The notes: generated by a model not told the origin, from the sequence alone. Shown: positions 51,334-60,199, counted from the stretch's first letter. The stretch: DNA of 64,000 nucleotides from JBAVVD01 sp049697115 (GCA_049697115.1 JBAVVD010000095.1:1-64000); one strand, 5' to 3'. Translations and numbers: made by a program.

Positions 51334-51834
51334 ATGACGGCTAAGTTATCACGCGGAGGTCCGGACAACACCCATGAGAGGCGAAAGGATCTGATTCCTC
51401 TTTTACAAAAGGTCCAGAAGACGGATGGATATCTCTCTCCGGAATCCGTAGAGACCATTTCCCGGAAGCTCAAGGTTTCGGAAAATGAAATTTACGGAGT
51501 GGCCACATTCTACGCGCAATTCCGATTTCAACCTCCGGGGAAGTACAATATCAAAGTTTGCCTGGGGACTGCTTGCCATGTCGGAGGCGGCCATAATTTT
51601 ATGGAGGTCATGAAAATAGATAAGAACATCGGCCACGGGGAGACAACGCCGGACGGGACATTCAGCCTTGAACGAGTCGCCTGTTTGGGTTGTTGTGCCC
51701 TGGCTCCGGTGGTCGTCGTCAACAACGAGGTCCATGGAAAAATGAACCGTGTCACATTTATGAAACTCCTGGAATCCCTGGACCCTTCCCGGAAGGTTGA
51801 AGAACCGCCGGAAACATCGAAATCGCCGGAATGA
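51334..51834 (+). CDS. NuoE/HydC-like 2Fe-2S subunit
   Basis: 166-residue thioredoxin-fold 2Fe-2S protein (24-kDa type). Cysteines at CLGTACHVGG and CLGCCALAP show the C-x4-C ... C-x3-C pattern. The N-terminal helical part (LIPLLQKVQKTDGYLSPESVE, KLKVSENEIYGVATFYAQF) is standard. Passes electrons between the FMN subunit and the Fe-S chain in NADH dehydrogenases and [FeFe]-hydrogenases. AAGGAG lies 9 nt before ATG. It directly precedes the NuoF-like gene. Confidence 0.94.
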   Translation: MTAKLSRGGPDNTHERRKDLIPLLQKVQKTDGYLSPESVETISRKLKVSENEIYGVATFYAQFRFQPPGKYNIKVCLGTACHVGGGHNFMEVMKIDKNIGHGETTPDGTFSLERVACLGCCALAPVVVVNNEVHGKMNRVTFMKLLESLDPSRKVEEPPETSKSPE

Positions 51835-51932
51835 CTCACCGGCCGTAACCGTATACCGATGAGCACATCAATGCCAGTCAGAAAAAGTCAAGCGGATCGG
51901 AGGCGTATCAGAGATCCGATTAAGGAGCGGCC

Positions 51933-53801
51933 ATGAGCAGTGATCATCCGAAAATCGACACACGGCCCGGAGGAGACGGCAGGGAGGCGACCCTTGGGAA
52001 TAAAATCCGGGTTCTTGTCTGCGAAGGCACCGGATGTGTGTCTTCGAAATCGCCGGACATTCGAGCCGCTCTCGAAAAGGCCGTGCGTCAAATCGGCTTG
52101 AGTGAAAAGATTGAAGTGGGATTTACCGGCTGCCACGGCTTCTGCCAGATAGGCCCTATCGTGGTCGTCGAACCCGAGGGGATTTTCTATTGCAAAGTGA
52201 ACCCCAGGGATGCCAAAGATATTGCCGAATCCCACCTCGTCGGCGGGGAACCGGTCAAACGCCTTTTTTACCGCCACCCGGTGACCAAAGAGAGTGTCCC
52301 TTATTATCGGGACATCATGTTCTATAAAAAACAGCAGCGAGTGATCCTGCGCAACTGCGGCAAGATCAACCCGGAAAAAATATCGGATTATGAAGCTCTG
52401 GGCGGTTATCAAGCGCTCCGAAAAGCCGTTCTCAAGATGGGCCCTGAACAGGTTATCGAAGAGGTTCGTCGTTCCGGCCTGCGCGGACGCGGCGGGGCCG
52501 GCTTCCCAACCGGAGTCAAATGGAATTTTTGCCGGAAGCAGCCCGGGGACATCAAGTATGTCATTTGCAATGCCGACGAAGGCGATCCTGGAGCCTTTAT
52601 GGATCGCAGTATTCTTGAGGCCGATCCCCATACGGTAATTGAAGGGCTTATTATCCTTGGCTTTGCCATCAACGCCCGCCGGGGTTTTTTCTACTGCCGC
52701 GCGGAATACCCTTTGGCCGTCAAAAGGGTAGGCATCGCCCTTGAGCAGGCGCGCCATAAAGGCTTTCTGGGGAAAAACATCTTCGGATCGGGCTTCGATT
52801 TCGATGTCGAAATATTTGAAGGAGCCGGGGCGTTCGTCTGCGGAGAAGAAACCGCTCTGATCCGTTCCATCGAGGGTTCAAGGGGAATGCCGCGCAGCCG
52901 CCCGCCCTTTCCGGCCGAAAAAGGACTCTGGGGGAGGCCCACTGTCATCAACAACGTCAAGACTCTGGCTTCCGTCCCCGTCATTATCAATCAGGGAGCC
53001 GACTGGTTTGCATCCATCGGGACGGAAACCAGTAAAGGAACGGCCGTCTTTGCGCTGACGGGAAAGATCGCCAATTCCGGACTCGTCGAAGTGCCAATGG
53101 GGGCTCCCCTGTCACACATCATTTACGATATCGGAGGAGGAATTCCTAATAAGAAAACCTTCAAAGCCGTCCAGACCGGCGGGCCGTCGGGAGGATGTCT
53201 GCCGGCCACACAGCTCGAACTTCCGATTGATTTCGATTCCTTGCAGAAAGCGGGTTCGATGATGGGCTCCGGAGGTCTGGTTGTGATGGATGATGATACG
53301 TGCATCGTGGATGTGGCGCGGTTCTTCCTCTCCTTCATCCAGAGCGAATCATGCGGCAAATGCGTCCCCTGCCGGATTGGCACTCGTCTTATGGTGGACA
53401 TTTTGGAGAAAATCATGGCCGGAAAGGGAACGGAACAGGACCTGGTGCGACTTGAAAAGCTGGCTAACCTGGTGAAGTTCGGCTCACTCTGCGGCCTCGG
53501 ACAGACCGCTCCCAATCCCGTCCTCACAGCGCTCCGATACTTCCGGTCCGAATTTATCGCCCATATCGTCGACAAACGATGCCCGGCGGCCGTCTGCCGC
53601 GAACTCGTCACGTTTCGCGTGATTCCAGAACGGTGCACGGGCTGTCAGTTGTGCGTTAAGGTCTGTCCGACGAAAGCCATTTCCGGACCCCGATCTCAAC
53701 CGCATAATCTCGACCAGACCAAATGCATCAAATGCCGCGCGTGTTATGAAATTTGTCGGTTCGATGCCATCGCCGGCGAGGCCATCGTCATCGTATCTTA
53801 G
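51933..53801 (+). CDS. NuoF/HydB-like NADH-binding flavoprotein
   Basis: 622 residues. An N-terminal thioredoxin-like 2Fe-2S domain (CEGTGCVSS and GCHGFCQIGP) is followed by the NuoF core: RGRGGAGFPTGVKW and ICNADEGDPGAFMDRSILE bind FMN and NADH. Then SLBB and the 4Fe-4S site ESCGKCVPCRIGTRLM (about 475), and a C-terminal pair of 4Fe-4S motifs (CTGCQLCVKVCPT, CIKCRACYEICR). This is the longer HydB form found in bifurcating hydrogenases and formate dehydrogenases, not the short complex-I NuoF. It needs a Fe-S partner such as the NuoG-like protein at 44289. TAAGGAG precedes the ATG. A HydA catalytic subunit is not encoded in the window. Confidence 0.95.
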   Translation: MSSDHPKIDTRPGGDGREATLGNKIRVLVCEGTGCVSSKSPDIRAALEKAVRQIGLSEKIEVGFTGCHGFCQIGPIVVVEPEGIFYCKVNPRDAKDIAESHLVGGEPVKRLFYRHPVTKESVPYYRDIMFYKKQQRVILRNCGKINPEKISDYEALGGYQALRKAVLKMGPEQVIEEVRRSGLRGRGGAGFPTGVKWNFCRKQPGDIKYVICNADEGDPGAFMDRSILEADPHTVIEGLIILGFAINARRGFFYCRAEYPLAVKRVGIALEQARHKGFLGKNIFGSGFDFDVEIFEGAGAFVCGEETALIRSIEGSRGMPRSRPPFPAEKGLWGRPTVINNVKTLASVPVIINQGADWFASIGTETSKGTAVFALTGKIANSGLVEVPMGAPLSHIIYDIGGGIPNKKTFKAVQTGGPSGGCLPATQLELPIDFDSLQKAGSMMGSGGLVVMDDDTCIVDVARFFLSFIQSESCGKCVPCRIGTRLMVDILEKIMAGKGTEQDLVRLEKLANLVKFGSLCGLGQTAPNPVLTALRYFRSEFIAHIVDKRCPAAVCRELVTFRVIPERCTGCQLCVKVCPTKAISGPRSQPHNLDQTKCIKCRACYEICRFDAIAGEAIVIVS

Positions 53802-53831
53802 GACAGGCAACAAAGAATCTTACTTTATTTA

Positions 53832-53990
53832 TTGAGTGAGAAAAGAGCTTCAGTCGAAGAAATCAGACAGAAGCTCAAATTGGTGAGAAGAACAGTTCGG
53901 CGCGATCTATCAAGATTATGTGATTTAGGCCTATCAAAAGAGATAGTTAAGAGCAAAACAGATCCGACAAAATCTTACGAGTTAGTGTGA
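53832..53990 (+). CDS. Tiny winged-helix DNA-binding ORF
   Basis: 52 codons from TTG (53832) with a clear winged-HTH/DeoR-like signature: SVEEIRQKLKLVRRTVRRDL then SRLCDLGL and a wing ending KSYELV. Upstream the frame is open directly back to the NuoF stop (TAG at 53799-53801), so readthrough would produce a NuoF-HTH fusion, but I see no reason to expect it. It may be a truncated repressor gene or a mini-protein. The RBS is poor. Its stop overlaps the first unit of the TGTGACA array, which might be its operator. Confidence 0.45.
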   Translation: MSEKRASVEEIRQKLKLVRRTVRRDLSRLCDLGLSKEIVKSKTDPTKSYELV

Positions 53991-54041
53991 CATTTTATTG
54001 TGACAACACTGCGACATATATTGTGACAGGTTACTGTGACA
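53986..54041. repeat. Five-fold TGTGACA array
   Basis: TGTGACA at 53986-53992, 53999-54005, 54022-54028 and 54035-54041, with TGCGACA at 54010-54016. The start-to-start spacing is 13, 11, 12 and 13 bp. The phasing is close to one helical turn, as for cooperative protein binding. No promoter consensus is embedded. Confidence 0.8.
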
Positions 54042-54166
54042 CAATATGAACCAGGGAGTTCCTGCGGGACGGTTGTTGGATGGGGAGCGAGTTCTCCGAG
54101 CGGAAAAGGGCGAGGCAGACGAGCGAACATGCGCCTCTTTTATGTGTTTGAAAAAATTATTCAGAA

Positions 54167-54242
54167 TGGCTCCTCGGGCAGGACTCGAACCTGCAACCTA
54201 TTGGTTAACAGCCAACCGCTCTGCCAATTGAGCTACCGAGGA
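54167..54242 (-). tRNA. tRNA-Asn (anticodon GTT)
   Basis: On the minus strand: acceptor TCCTCGG pairing with CCGAGGA, D-arm GCTC/GAGC, anticodon stem GTTGG/CCAAT with loop CTGTTAA and anticodon GTT. The T-arm is GCAGG/CCTGC with TTCGAGT, discriminator G, and CCA encoded (54167-54169). 73 nt plus CCA. All invariant bases appear in place. Confidence 0.96.
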
Positions 54243-54270
54243 GCAAATCGGTCTCAATTTAGCATGATTC

Positions 54271-54308
54271 AAAAAAAATATCAATAGAACCGCATTGACC
54301 GGCGGTTC
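54271..54308 (-). terminator. Probable terminator downstream of the lipoprotein gene
   Basis: On the minus strand, stem GAACCGC (54302-54308 complement) with GCGGTTC (54287-54293 complement), followed by TATTGATA and an eight-T run. The T-run is separated from the stem by a few bases, so efficiency is uncertain. Between the lipoprotein gene and the tRNA. Confidence 0.55.
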
Positions 54309-54349
54309 TCCGGCTCTCGGGTAAAAAAAGAAAAAATGTCTTTTAAGAA

Positions 54350-54862
54350 TTAAAGATCTGGGGAAATCTTTTTAAGAAAAGGGAGGGACTCAGGAAAGAG
54401 GTCTTCCAGGCCGATTTCTTCCCACTCCCCATAAAAAATCCGCCAGCGGGCATCCGTTTTTCGCAATTTCAGCCGGAAACGATAAAAACTTCCCGCCAGG
54501 CGGACAAGCTTCCGGAAGATTTCCGCCCCGCCTGAAGACAAAACCACTTCTGTCCGGATGGATGCCTCGAAATCCTGGAGATCGTCGAATCTGGTGCTCA
54601 GAATATGGATGACGATACCCCTATAATCCCTGAAATAACTTTGAATCAGATCTTCTGTCTCTCCCCTGCCCCGGCCTTCGAAATCCGTATAGTCTTCTTC
54701 CACAAGCTCCATGAGACCTGAAACATTTTTCTTGGCTGCAAGGTCCTCTACTTGATCCATCATCTCCAGAATCAAATCCCGGTCTGTTTTCCGGCTGCAG
54801 GAACAGATGAAAAAAGCAGGAAGAACGACCAGGAAAATGAAATAATAAAAATTATTCTTCAT
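54350..54862 (-). CDS. Small lipoprotein of unknown function (NTF2/SnoaL-like)
   Basis: 170 residues. Signal sequence NNFYYFIFLVVLPAFFICSC with the lipobox Cys after FFI (cleaved before CSRKTD). The mature part (DLILEMMDQVEDLAAKKNVSGLMELVEEDY, RGETEDLIQSYFRDYRGIVI, WRIFYGEWEEIGLED) has the helix-then-sheet pattern of nuclear-transport-factor-2/SnoaL-like domains, often ligand-binding. ATG at 54862 is preferred over a TTG at 54886, as the TTG adds only eight residues and has no RBS. Lies opposite PEPCK with a shared intergenic region. Function not known. Confidence 0.7.
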   Translation of the reverse strand: MKNNFYYFIFLVVLPAFFICSCSRKTDRDLILEMMDQVEDLAAKKNVSGLMELVEEDYTDFEGRGRGETEDLIQSYFRDYRGIVIHILSTRFDDLQDFEASIRTEVVLSSGGAEIFRKLVRLAGSFYRFRLKLRKTDARWRIFYGEWEEIGLEDLFPESLPFLKKISPDL

Positions 54863-54913
54863 TCTACAGGATAAAATTATAAACAAAAAATGACATTTGA
54901 CCAGGATTTTTTT

Positions 54914-54921
54914 GTTATACT
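54914..54921 (+). promoter_or_regulatory. Possible extended -10 element before pckG
   Basis: TTGTTATACT contains TG-T-TATACT, an extended -10 at 54914-54921, 33 nt before the ATG. No well-spaced -35. Confidence 0.4.
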
Positions 54922-54953
54922 ATAAAATTAGGTTATGCCGGATGAAATAAACC

Positions 54954-56744
54954 ATGGCGACACCGCTTGAAAAATGGGTCGAAGAACAGGCCCGTCTCCT
55001 TCAGCCAAAAAGAATATACTGGTGCGACGGTTCCGAAGGTGAAGCCCGCCGGATGATCGAAATGGGATTGAAAGAAGAAGGAATCGGGGAGTACGGCATT
55101 TTCCATGAGCTCAACCATAAATCCTGGCCCAAATCCTATCTCCATCGCAGCCATCCCACGGATGTCGCCCGCACAGAACATCTCACCTTTGTCTGCCATC
55201 CGAACCGGGAGACCACAGGTCCCAACAACAACTGGATGGATCCACGGGAAGCCAAAGAGCTTCTGACAAAGCTCTCCACCGGCAGTATGAGCGGAAAAAC
55301 AATGTACGTCCTCCCCTACATGATGGGCCATCCGGACTCTCCCTATGCCAAGGCCTGCGTCCAGTTGACAGATATTTCCTATGTGGCTGTGAGCATGAGA
55401 ATCATGACCCGGATGGGCAAAAATATCACGAAAAAAATCGGAAGCCGGGAAGATTTCGTTAAAGGCATTCATTCGGTCGGAAATTTCGATCCCAACAAGC
55501 GCTTCATCATGCATTTTCCCGAGGACAGCCTTGTCTGGAGCATCGGCTCCGGCTATGGCGGGAACGCCCTGTTGGGAAAGAAGTGCTTTTCTCTGCGGAT
55601 CGCCTCATGTCTGGGACTCAAACAGGGCTGGCTGGCCGAACACATGGTTATCATGGGCATCGAGGATGTGAAGGGAAATGTTACCTATGTCACGGCGTCC
55701 ATGCCTTCGGCCTGCGGCAAGACAAACCTAGCCATGCTGGAATCGGCCCTTCCCGAATACAAGGTCTGGACGGTCGGCGATGATATTGCCTGGCTCAACA
55801 TCGGTCCGGACGGCCGCCTGTATGCCATCAATCCGGAAGCCGGTTTCTTCGGGGTGGCTCCGGGGACATCGATGCAGACAAATCCCAATATGATAAGGAC
55901 ATTGAGGGCCTCGAATTTTTATCCCACGCTATTCACCAACACGGCCCTGGATCTGGATACAAATGAGCCGTGGTGGGAAGGGCTGGATGGCTCCCTGCCC
56001 ATGAATCTTCTGGACTGGCAGGGCCGGCCGTGGGACAGCACTCTCAACACCAGGGCGGCACACCCGAACTCCCGTTTCACGGTCTCCCTGTATAATTGCC
56101 CCACGCTCTCCAAAGAGTTTGACAATCCCCAAGGCGTTCCCATCTCCGCCATCATTCTCGGCGGACGCCGGTCCAGACTCATTCCTCTGGTCACAGAGGC
56201 CTTCCATTGGGACCATGGAGTATTTATGGGCGCAAGGACGGGCTCAGAGACAACGGCTGCGGCGGCAGGCAAGACTGGCGTTCTACGCCGAGATCCGATG
56301 GCCATGATTCCGTTCTGCGGCTACAATATGGGAGATTATTTCCGCCACTGGATCAACATGGGCAGGCTGCTTACACGCCCGCCGAGGATTTACACCTGGA
56401 ATGCCTTCAGGGTTAATGAAGAAGGAAAATATCTCTGGCCGGGATTTGGCGAAAACATCCGGATCTTGAAGTGGATTATGGACAGAGTAAACGGCCGTGC
56501 CGGTGCCCAGGAAACCCCTTTAGGACTGATTCCGGACCTCAAAGATTTTAACGTGGACGGTCTGAGCATCCCAAAAGAGAACCTAAAAAATTTATTCGAG
56601 GTCAATCCTTCGGAGTGGCATGAAGAACTGAAGGAAATAAAAAATTTTCTGGGCCAATTCGGACGGCATCTTCCCTATGAAGTCCGGGATGAGTTCCACA
56701 GGCTTGCCCAGCGCCTGGCTCCAGAAAAGAATCTTTCCCTCTAA
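54954..56744 (+). CDS. pckG: Phosphoenolpyruvate carboxykinase (GTP)
   Basis: 596-residue GTP-dependent PEPCK interconverting oxaloacetate and PEP. Signature parts: PSACGKTNLAM (P-loop with the reactive Cys, around residue 255), WTVGDDIAWL (metal Asp, kinase-2), the NPEAGFFGVAPGTS loop, and FHWDHGVFMGARTGSETTAAA. The oxaloacetate-binding N-terminus is present (HPTDVARTEHLTFV, RETTGPNNNWM). Length matches the GTP class (about 600), not the ATP class (about 530). In fermentative anaerobes it can run either way: gluconeogenesis or CO2 fixation to oxaloacetate with GTP formation. It is a single-gene transcript by spacing. Confidence 0.97.
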   Translation: MATPLEKWVEEQARLLQPKRIYWCDGSEGEARRMIEMGLKEEGIGEYGIFHELNHKSWPKSYLHRSHPTDVARTEHLTFVCHPNRETTGPNNNWMDPREAKELLTKLSTGSMSGKTMYVLPYMMGHPDSPYAKACVQLTDISYVAVSMRIMTRMGKNITKKIGSREDFVKGIHSVGNFDPNKRFIMHFPEDSLVWSIGSGYGGNALLGKKCFSLRIASCLGLKQGWLAEHMVIMGIEDVKGNVTYVTASMPSACGKTNLAMLESALPEYKVWTVGDDIAWLNIGPDGRLYAINPEAGFFGVAPGTSMQTNPNMIRTLRASNFYPTLFTNTALDLDTNEPWWEGLDGSLPMNLLDWQGRPWDSTLNTRAAHPNSRFTVSLYNCPTLSKEFDNPQGVPISAIILGGRRSRLIPLVTEAFHWDHGVFMGARTGSETTAAAAGKTGVLRRDPMAMIPFCGYNMGDYFRHWINMGRLLTRPPRIYTWNAFRVNEEGKYLWPGFGENIRILKWIMDRVNGRAGAQETPLGLIPDLKDFNVDGLSIPKENLKNLFEVNPSEWHEELKEIKNFLGQFGRHLPYEVRDEFHRLAQRLAPEKNLSL

Positions 56745-56974
56745 CATTCAATATGATCCAATTTTCTTAATATTCTCATAATTCTCTTCTACAGTTGATG
56801 TATGAGTACTAGTAAAGCAAAATACACAAGTATGAGAATCTTTCAATAACAAGAAGTGAAACTTTTTATTGTTTTCTGCCTGGAGCCGAACGTTAAAGGA
56901 TTGAAGCAAGCATAACTCATTGGGAATAGAGCATGAAATTACACTTAGTCCGAGAATAGGGAGCTTCGAGTTTG

Positions 56975-57739
56975 TTAAAACCTGTAGGAAGCTTGCTTGG
57001 CGACTTTTCGATAGTCTTCCCCCTGCATCTCGACGACCTTGCACATTTCATAGATTCGCGACCGCAACCGGATGCCGATCCGGTCCACGAGCGAGTCCTC
57101 ACCTCTTTTGACAAAATCAGTCTTTTTGAAATACGTCTGCCTGGTATCCTCTTCTTCCTCACCTCTGTCCAGGTAATTGGAAGTAAAAATGGTCAGCTTC
57201 TTGTGATTGTAGCGGTGGTTGATGACGTAAGAAATCGTTTCTTCCACCCAGGCCGAGGACCTCTTGGCGCCGAGCTCGTCCAGCACCAGAACCGCGCTTT
57301 CAAAAATCGGGCTCAGCACATCCGATTCGGTGATCGCAGAATCCGGTGTGAAGGTGTTCTGGATGTCCCGGATGAGGTCACGGAAATCGTAAAAAACACA
57401 GGGCACTTTCTTTTTCTGTATGAACTCACGGATGACGGCCACGGCCAGATGGGTCTTTCCCACTCCGCAGGGGCCAATAAAAAGAAGCCCGATTTCCTGT
57501 TCAGGAAAGTTGGCGATGAACTTCTTGGAAATCTTCAGCGCATCCCGATGAGAATCGTTGTGGACTTCAAAATTCATGAGAGAGCAGCTCTGGTACCGTT
57601 TGGGAATGCCGGCCTTTTCCATGAGAATCTGGGCCTGCCTGTTGTGAAAGCACTGGCATCTTTTGGCCAGAGAACTTCCTCGGGCTTCCTCCAGAATCCA
57701 GCCCGTCCCTTTACAGATGGAACATTCTTTCTCTGGCAT
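56975..57739 (-). CDS. DnaC/IstB-like AAA+ ATPase
   Basis: 254 residues. An N-terminal Cys cluster (CSICKGTGW, CQC) resembles the zinc-binding site of DnaI/DnaC-type helicase loaders. Walker A is GPCGVGKTHLAVAV (about 95), Walker B VLVLDELGAKR (about 155), sensor-1 TIFTSNY and the late arginine-finger region DRIGIRLRSRIYEM (about 220). This order matches primosomal DnaI/DnaC loaders better than transposition IstB. An ATG at 57739 (with AAAGG upstream) is preferred to the TTG at 57748. It follows the sigma-factor gene by 95 nt, so may be part of the same transcript. Confidence 0.85.
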   Translation of the reverse strand: MPEKECSICKGTGWILEEARGSSLAKRCQCFHNRQAQILMEKAGIPKRYQSCSLMNFEVHNDSHRDALKISKKFIANFPEQEIGLLFIGPCGVGKTHLAVAVIREFIQKKKVPCVFYDFRDLIRDIQNTFTPDSAITESDVLSPIFESAVLVLDELGAKRSSAWVEETISYVINHRYNHKKLTIFTSNYLDRGEEEEDTRQTYFKKTDFVKRGEDSLVDRIGIRLRSRIYEMCKVVEMQGEDYRKVAKQASYRF

Positions 57740-57834
57740 CTTCTTCAAACCTTTAAGGTCTCACCGGACTTTCCTTTTAAAACAGACGCAAACTGGTCTT
57801 CACGGTTCGCGCCCACCGTTTCGGCCGTCCGACA

Positions 57835-58677
57835 TCAGTTCAGATATCCTCTCAACTGCTGGAGCCTTCGAGATCGCGACAGCTTGCCCATGGCTTTCTG
57901 TTCGATCTGCCTGATCCGCTCTCTCGTCAGATGGAGCTGGTCGCCGATCTCCTGAAGGGTGCGCGGCTGGTCGTCATCCAGGCCGAATCTTAATTTTAAC
58001 ACAAGGGACTCTTTCTCATCCAATTCATCCAGCATTTCCCTGATCTGATGCTGGATGGAAGATTTGATGATCTGGTACTCGACTGAAGGAGAAATGGGGT
58101 CTGTAATCTTTTCCTCCATCTCCATATCGTCTTCATTATATTTATCGCTCAGGGAAATATTTTTTTCTTCAAGCATTTCCATATCTTCCACATCCTCCAC
58201 AGAAATGCCCATGTTCCTGGCGATTTCCTCCCTTGTCGGCTCCCTCCCCAATTCTGCCTTCAGTTGAGCGATTTTTCGCTTCTTCTGCTGGATCTGGTCG
58301 GAGAGCTTCTGAGGGATATGATAGATGCGCGAGTATTGGGTTAGGGCATGAACGATGGCCTGCCGGATCCACCAGATGGCATAGGAGATGAATTTGACAT
58401 TCCGCGTGGGATCGAACCTTTTGGCGGCTTCAATCAGCCCCAGGTTTCCTTCATTGATCAGGTCGAGCATACTCATTCCCATTCCCTGGTATTTCTTGAC
58501 AGCCGAGACGACAAAGCGCAGGTTGGACTCGATCATCTTCCTCAAGGAATCTTTGTCTCCCTTCTGGATGAGCTCACCAAGCTTCTTTTCCTCTTCTTCG
58601 GAATTGAGAGGAAACTGGGAGATTTCCTCCAGATAGTGCCTCAGGTTTTTGGACTCAAAATAATCCTTGTAGTTCAT
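57835..58677 (-). CDS. Sigma-70 RNA polymerase factor (RpoD/SigA-like)
   Basis: 280-residue sigma factor with regions 1.2-2 (NLRHYLEEISQFPLN, LRKMIESNLRFVVSAVKKYQGMG, MLDLINEGNLGLIEAAKRFDP), the -10 recognition helix KFISYAIWWIRQAIVHAL, region 3 (EPTREEIARNMGISVEDVED) and region 4 with the HTH TLQEIGDQLHLTRERIRQIEQKAMGKLS. Region 1.1 and the non-conserved insertion of large RpoD proteins are absent, as in RpoS/SigA-like group-2 factors and in some phyla's primary factor. Whether it is the housekeeping or an alternative factor cannot be told here. Three nt separate it from hspR, so it is cotranscribed with heat-shock genes. Confidence 0.93.
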   Translation of the reverse strand: MNYKDYFESKNLRHYLEEISQFPLNSEEEEKKLGELIQKGDKDSLRKMIESNLRFVVSAVKKYQGMGMSMLDLINEGNLGLIEAAKRFDPTRNVKFISYAIWWIRQAIVHALTQYSRIYHIPQKLSDQIQQKKRKIAQLKAELGREPTREEIARNMGISVEDVEDMEMLEEKNISLSDKYNEDDMEMEEKITDPISPSVEYQIIKSSIQHQIREMLDELDEKESLVLKLRFGLDDDQPRTLQEIGDQLHLTRERIRQIEQKAMGKLSRSRRLQQLRGYLN

Positions 58678-58680
58678 CGT

Positions 58681-59091
58681 TCATTCTGCTTTTTCAATTT
58701 TCACGATTTTGGAAGGAGCGATGGGAACAAGGCTGTCTTTTTTGACCTCGAATTCCTCTTCGCGCCCCTTGAAGAATTCTTTTCGGATGTATTCCAAAAA
58801 CTCATTCACTCCGGCCTCCATCTGCTCCATCTTTTTCCTCATGTTCAGAATGACTTCAACGCCGGCCAGATTGACTCCCAGATCGCGGACAAGATTAAGT
58901 ATCAATTCCAACTGTCTGAGGTCCTCATCCGTATACAGCCGCGTATTCCCTTCACTCCGGGAGGGTTTGAGAAGGCCTTCTCTTTCATAAAGCCTGATCG
59001 TCTGGGGATGAATGTTGTACTTCCGGGACACACTGCTGATATGGTAGTAAGTTTTGGTCTCTTTCTGTTTCGCTTCTCTGGATTTTCTCAT
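58681..59091 (-). CDS. hspR: HspR-like MerR-family heat-shock repressor
   Basis: 136 residues. MerR-type winged helix at the N-terminus: YYHISSVSRKYNIHPQTIRLYEREGLLKPSRS then NTRLYTDEDLRQLELI, followed by a leucine-rich dimerisation helix (ILNLVRDLGVNLAGVEVILNMRKKMEQME). This is the pattern of HspR, the repressor of dnaK operons that uses DnaK as corepressor. The start lies 1 nt downstream of dnaJ. HspR normally binds inverted repeats (CTTGAGT-N7-ACTCAAG, HAIR). A perfect HAIR is not present upstream of dnaK, though related half-sites occur in the -35 region. Confidence 0.9.
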   Translation of the reverse strand: MRKSREAKQKETKTYYHISSVSRKYNIHPQTIRLYEREGLLKPSRSEGNTRLYTDEDLRQLELILNLVRDLGVNLAGVEVILNMRKKMEQMEAGVNEFLEYIRKEFFKGREEEFEVKKDSLVPIAPSKIVKIEKAE

Positions 59092-59092
59092 G

Positions 59093-60199
59093 TCAATGCT
59101 CCATCATCTTGTCACGGGGATTCTCGCCCGCAATTTTCTCCAGCTCCTTCATCAGCTCCCTCACTCTCTGGTCATGGAATGGGGGAGGAACAATTGTCAC
59201 TTCAATAAACTCATCTCCCCGAACACGCTTCCCGGGATGCGGAACGCCCTGTTCTCGCAGTCTGAATTTCTGTCCGGATTTTGTCCCGGGAGGGATTCGG
59301 ATCGTCGTCCTTCCGTCCAGTGTAGGGACTTCAATTTTGCCGCCCAGAGTGGCCTCGGAGACGGTGATAGGGACTTTCACATAGAGGTTCGAACCTTCTC
59401 TCCGGAAAAGCGAATGGGGTGTGACTTCGATGGTAATGTAGAGGTCCCCCGGAGGGCCTCCATTCATTCCGGCATTTCCTTTTTCAGGAATTCGGACTCT
59501 GGAGCTCGTGTCCACTCCGGCGGGAATCCTGACATTGATCAATTCCGTCTTTTGGACCAGGCCTTGCCCTCGGCAATTTGCACAGCCTTCCCCGCGCACA
59601 ACACCGCTTCCACCGCAGGTGGGACAGGTCGATGAAAATTTCATAAAACCTCTCTGCAGGAAAGAACGTCCGCTTCCGCCGCATGAAGAACAAACCCGCT
59701 GTCCTCCCTTCTGTGATGCGCCCGACCCCTGACATTCTGAACAACTCACCATCCGAATGAGCCGGATTTTCGTCTGCAGTCCGTGAACGGCATCCTCAAA
59801 GCCCACTTTCATTGTATAAATCAGGTCTTCGCCTTTCTCGGGCCTTGGCGGCGTCGGCTTTGACCGGCCGCCAAAGAGGTCATTAAAAAAATCTCCGAAA
59901 GAAGACGTCCCAAAATCAGAGAAATCAAAGCCCTCAAATCCGGAGGCCTGGGGTCTCGGGTCTCTGGCTCCTGGAGGAAAGTCTCCAATAAAGCCAAACT
60001 GGTCATACTGGCTTCTTTTTTTTGGATCGCTGAGGACGGAATAGGCTTCCTGAATTTCTTTAAATTTTGCCTCTGCGGCCTTGTCTCCCGGATTCAAGTC
60101 AGGGTGGTACTTCCGGGCAAGCTTCCGATAAGCTTTTTTTATTTCCACAACCGAAGCTTTTCGGTCTACTCCAAGGATTTTATAATAATCCTTCTCCAT
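59093..60199 (-). CDS. dnaJ: Chaperone DnaJ (Hsp40)
   Basis: 368-residue class-A J-protein that stimulates DnaK ATPase and presents substrates. J domain with HPD ([14 protein letters not shown], about 33), a G/F linker (about 75-105), the zinc domain with four CxxCxGxG repeats ([32 protein letters not shown]), and the C-terminal substrate-binding domains ([27 protein letters not shown]). Strong RBS (AAGGAGA) before ATG. Located 111 nt downstream of dnaK and one base before hspR. Confidence 0.97.
   Translation of the reverse strand: MEKDYYKILGVDRKASVVEIKKAYRKLARKYHPDLNPGDKAAEAKFKEIQEAYSVLSDPKKRSQYDQFGFIGDFPPGARDPRPQASGFEGFDFSDFGTSSFGDFFNDLFGGRSKPTPPRPEKGEDLIYTMKVGFEDAVHGLQTKIRLIRMVSCSECQGSGASQKGGQRVCSSCGGSGRSFLQRGFMKFSSTCPTCGGSGVVRGEGCANCRGQGLVQKTELINVRIPAGVDTSSRVRIPEKGNAGMNGGPPGDLYITIEVTPHSLFRREGSNLYVKVPITVSEATLGGKIEVPTLDGRTTIRIPPGTKSGQKFRLREQGVPHPGKRVRGDEFIEVTIVPPPFHDQRVRELMKELEKIAGENPRDKMMEH

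Noticed and set aside
53799..53990. NuoF-HTH fusion by readthrough of TAG
   Set aside because: The winged-helix frame happens to be in phase with NuoF, but NuoF ends normally after its second 4Fe-4S motif and no readthrough signal is visible.
56773..56840. ATTCTCATA/TATGAGAAT pair after pckG as a terminator
   Set aside because: Only 9 bp with a loop of about 50 nt and no T-run; too weak to call.
56975..57739. IstB (IS21) helper as identity of the AAA+ protein
   Set aside because: It has an N-terminal Cys-rich site of helicase loaders and sits in the chaperone/sigma gene set with no IstA nearby.
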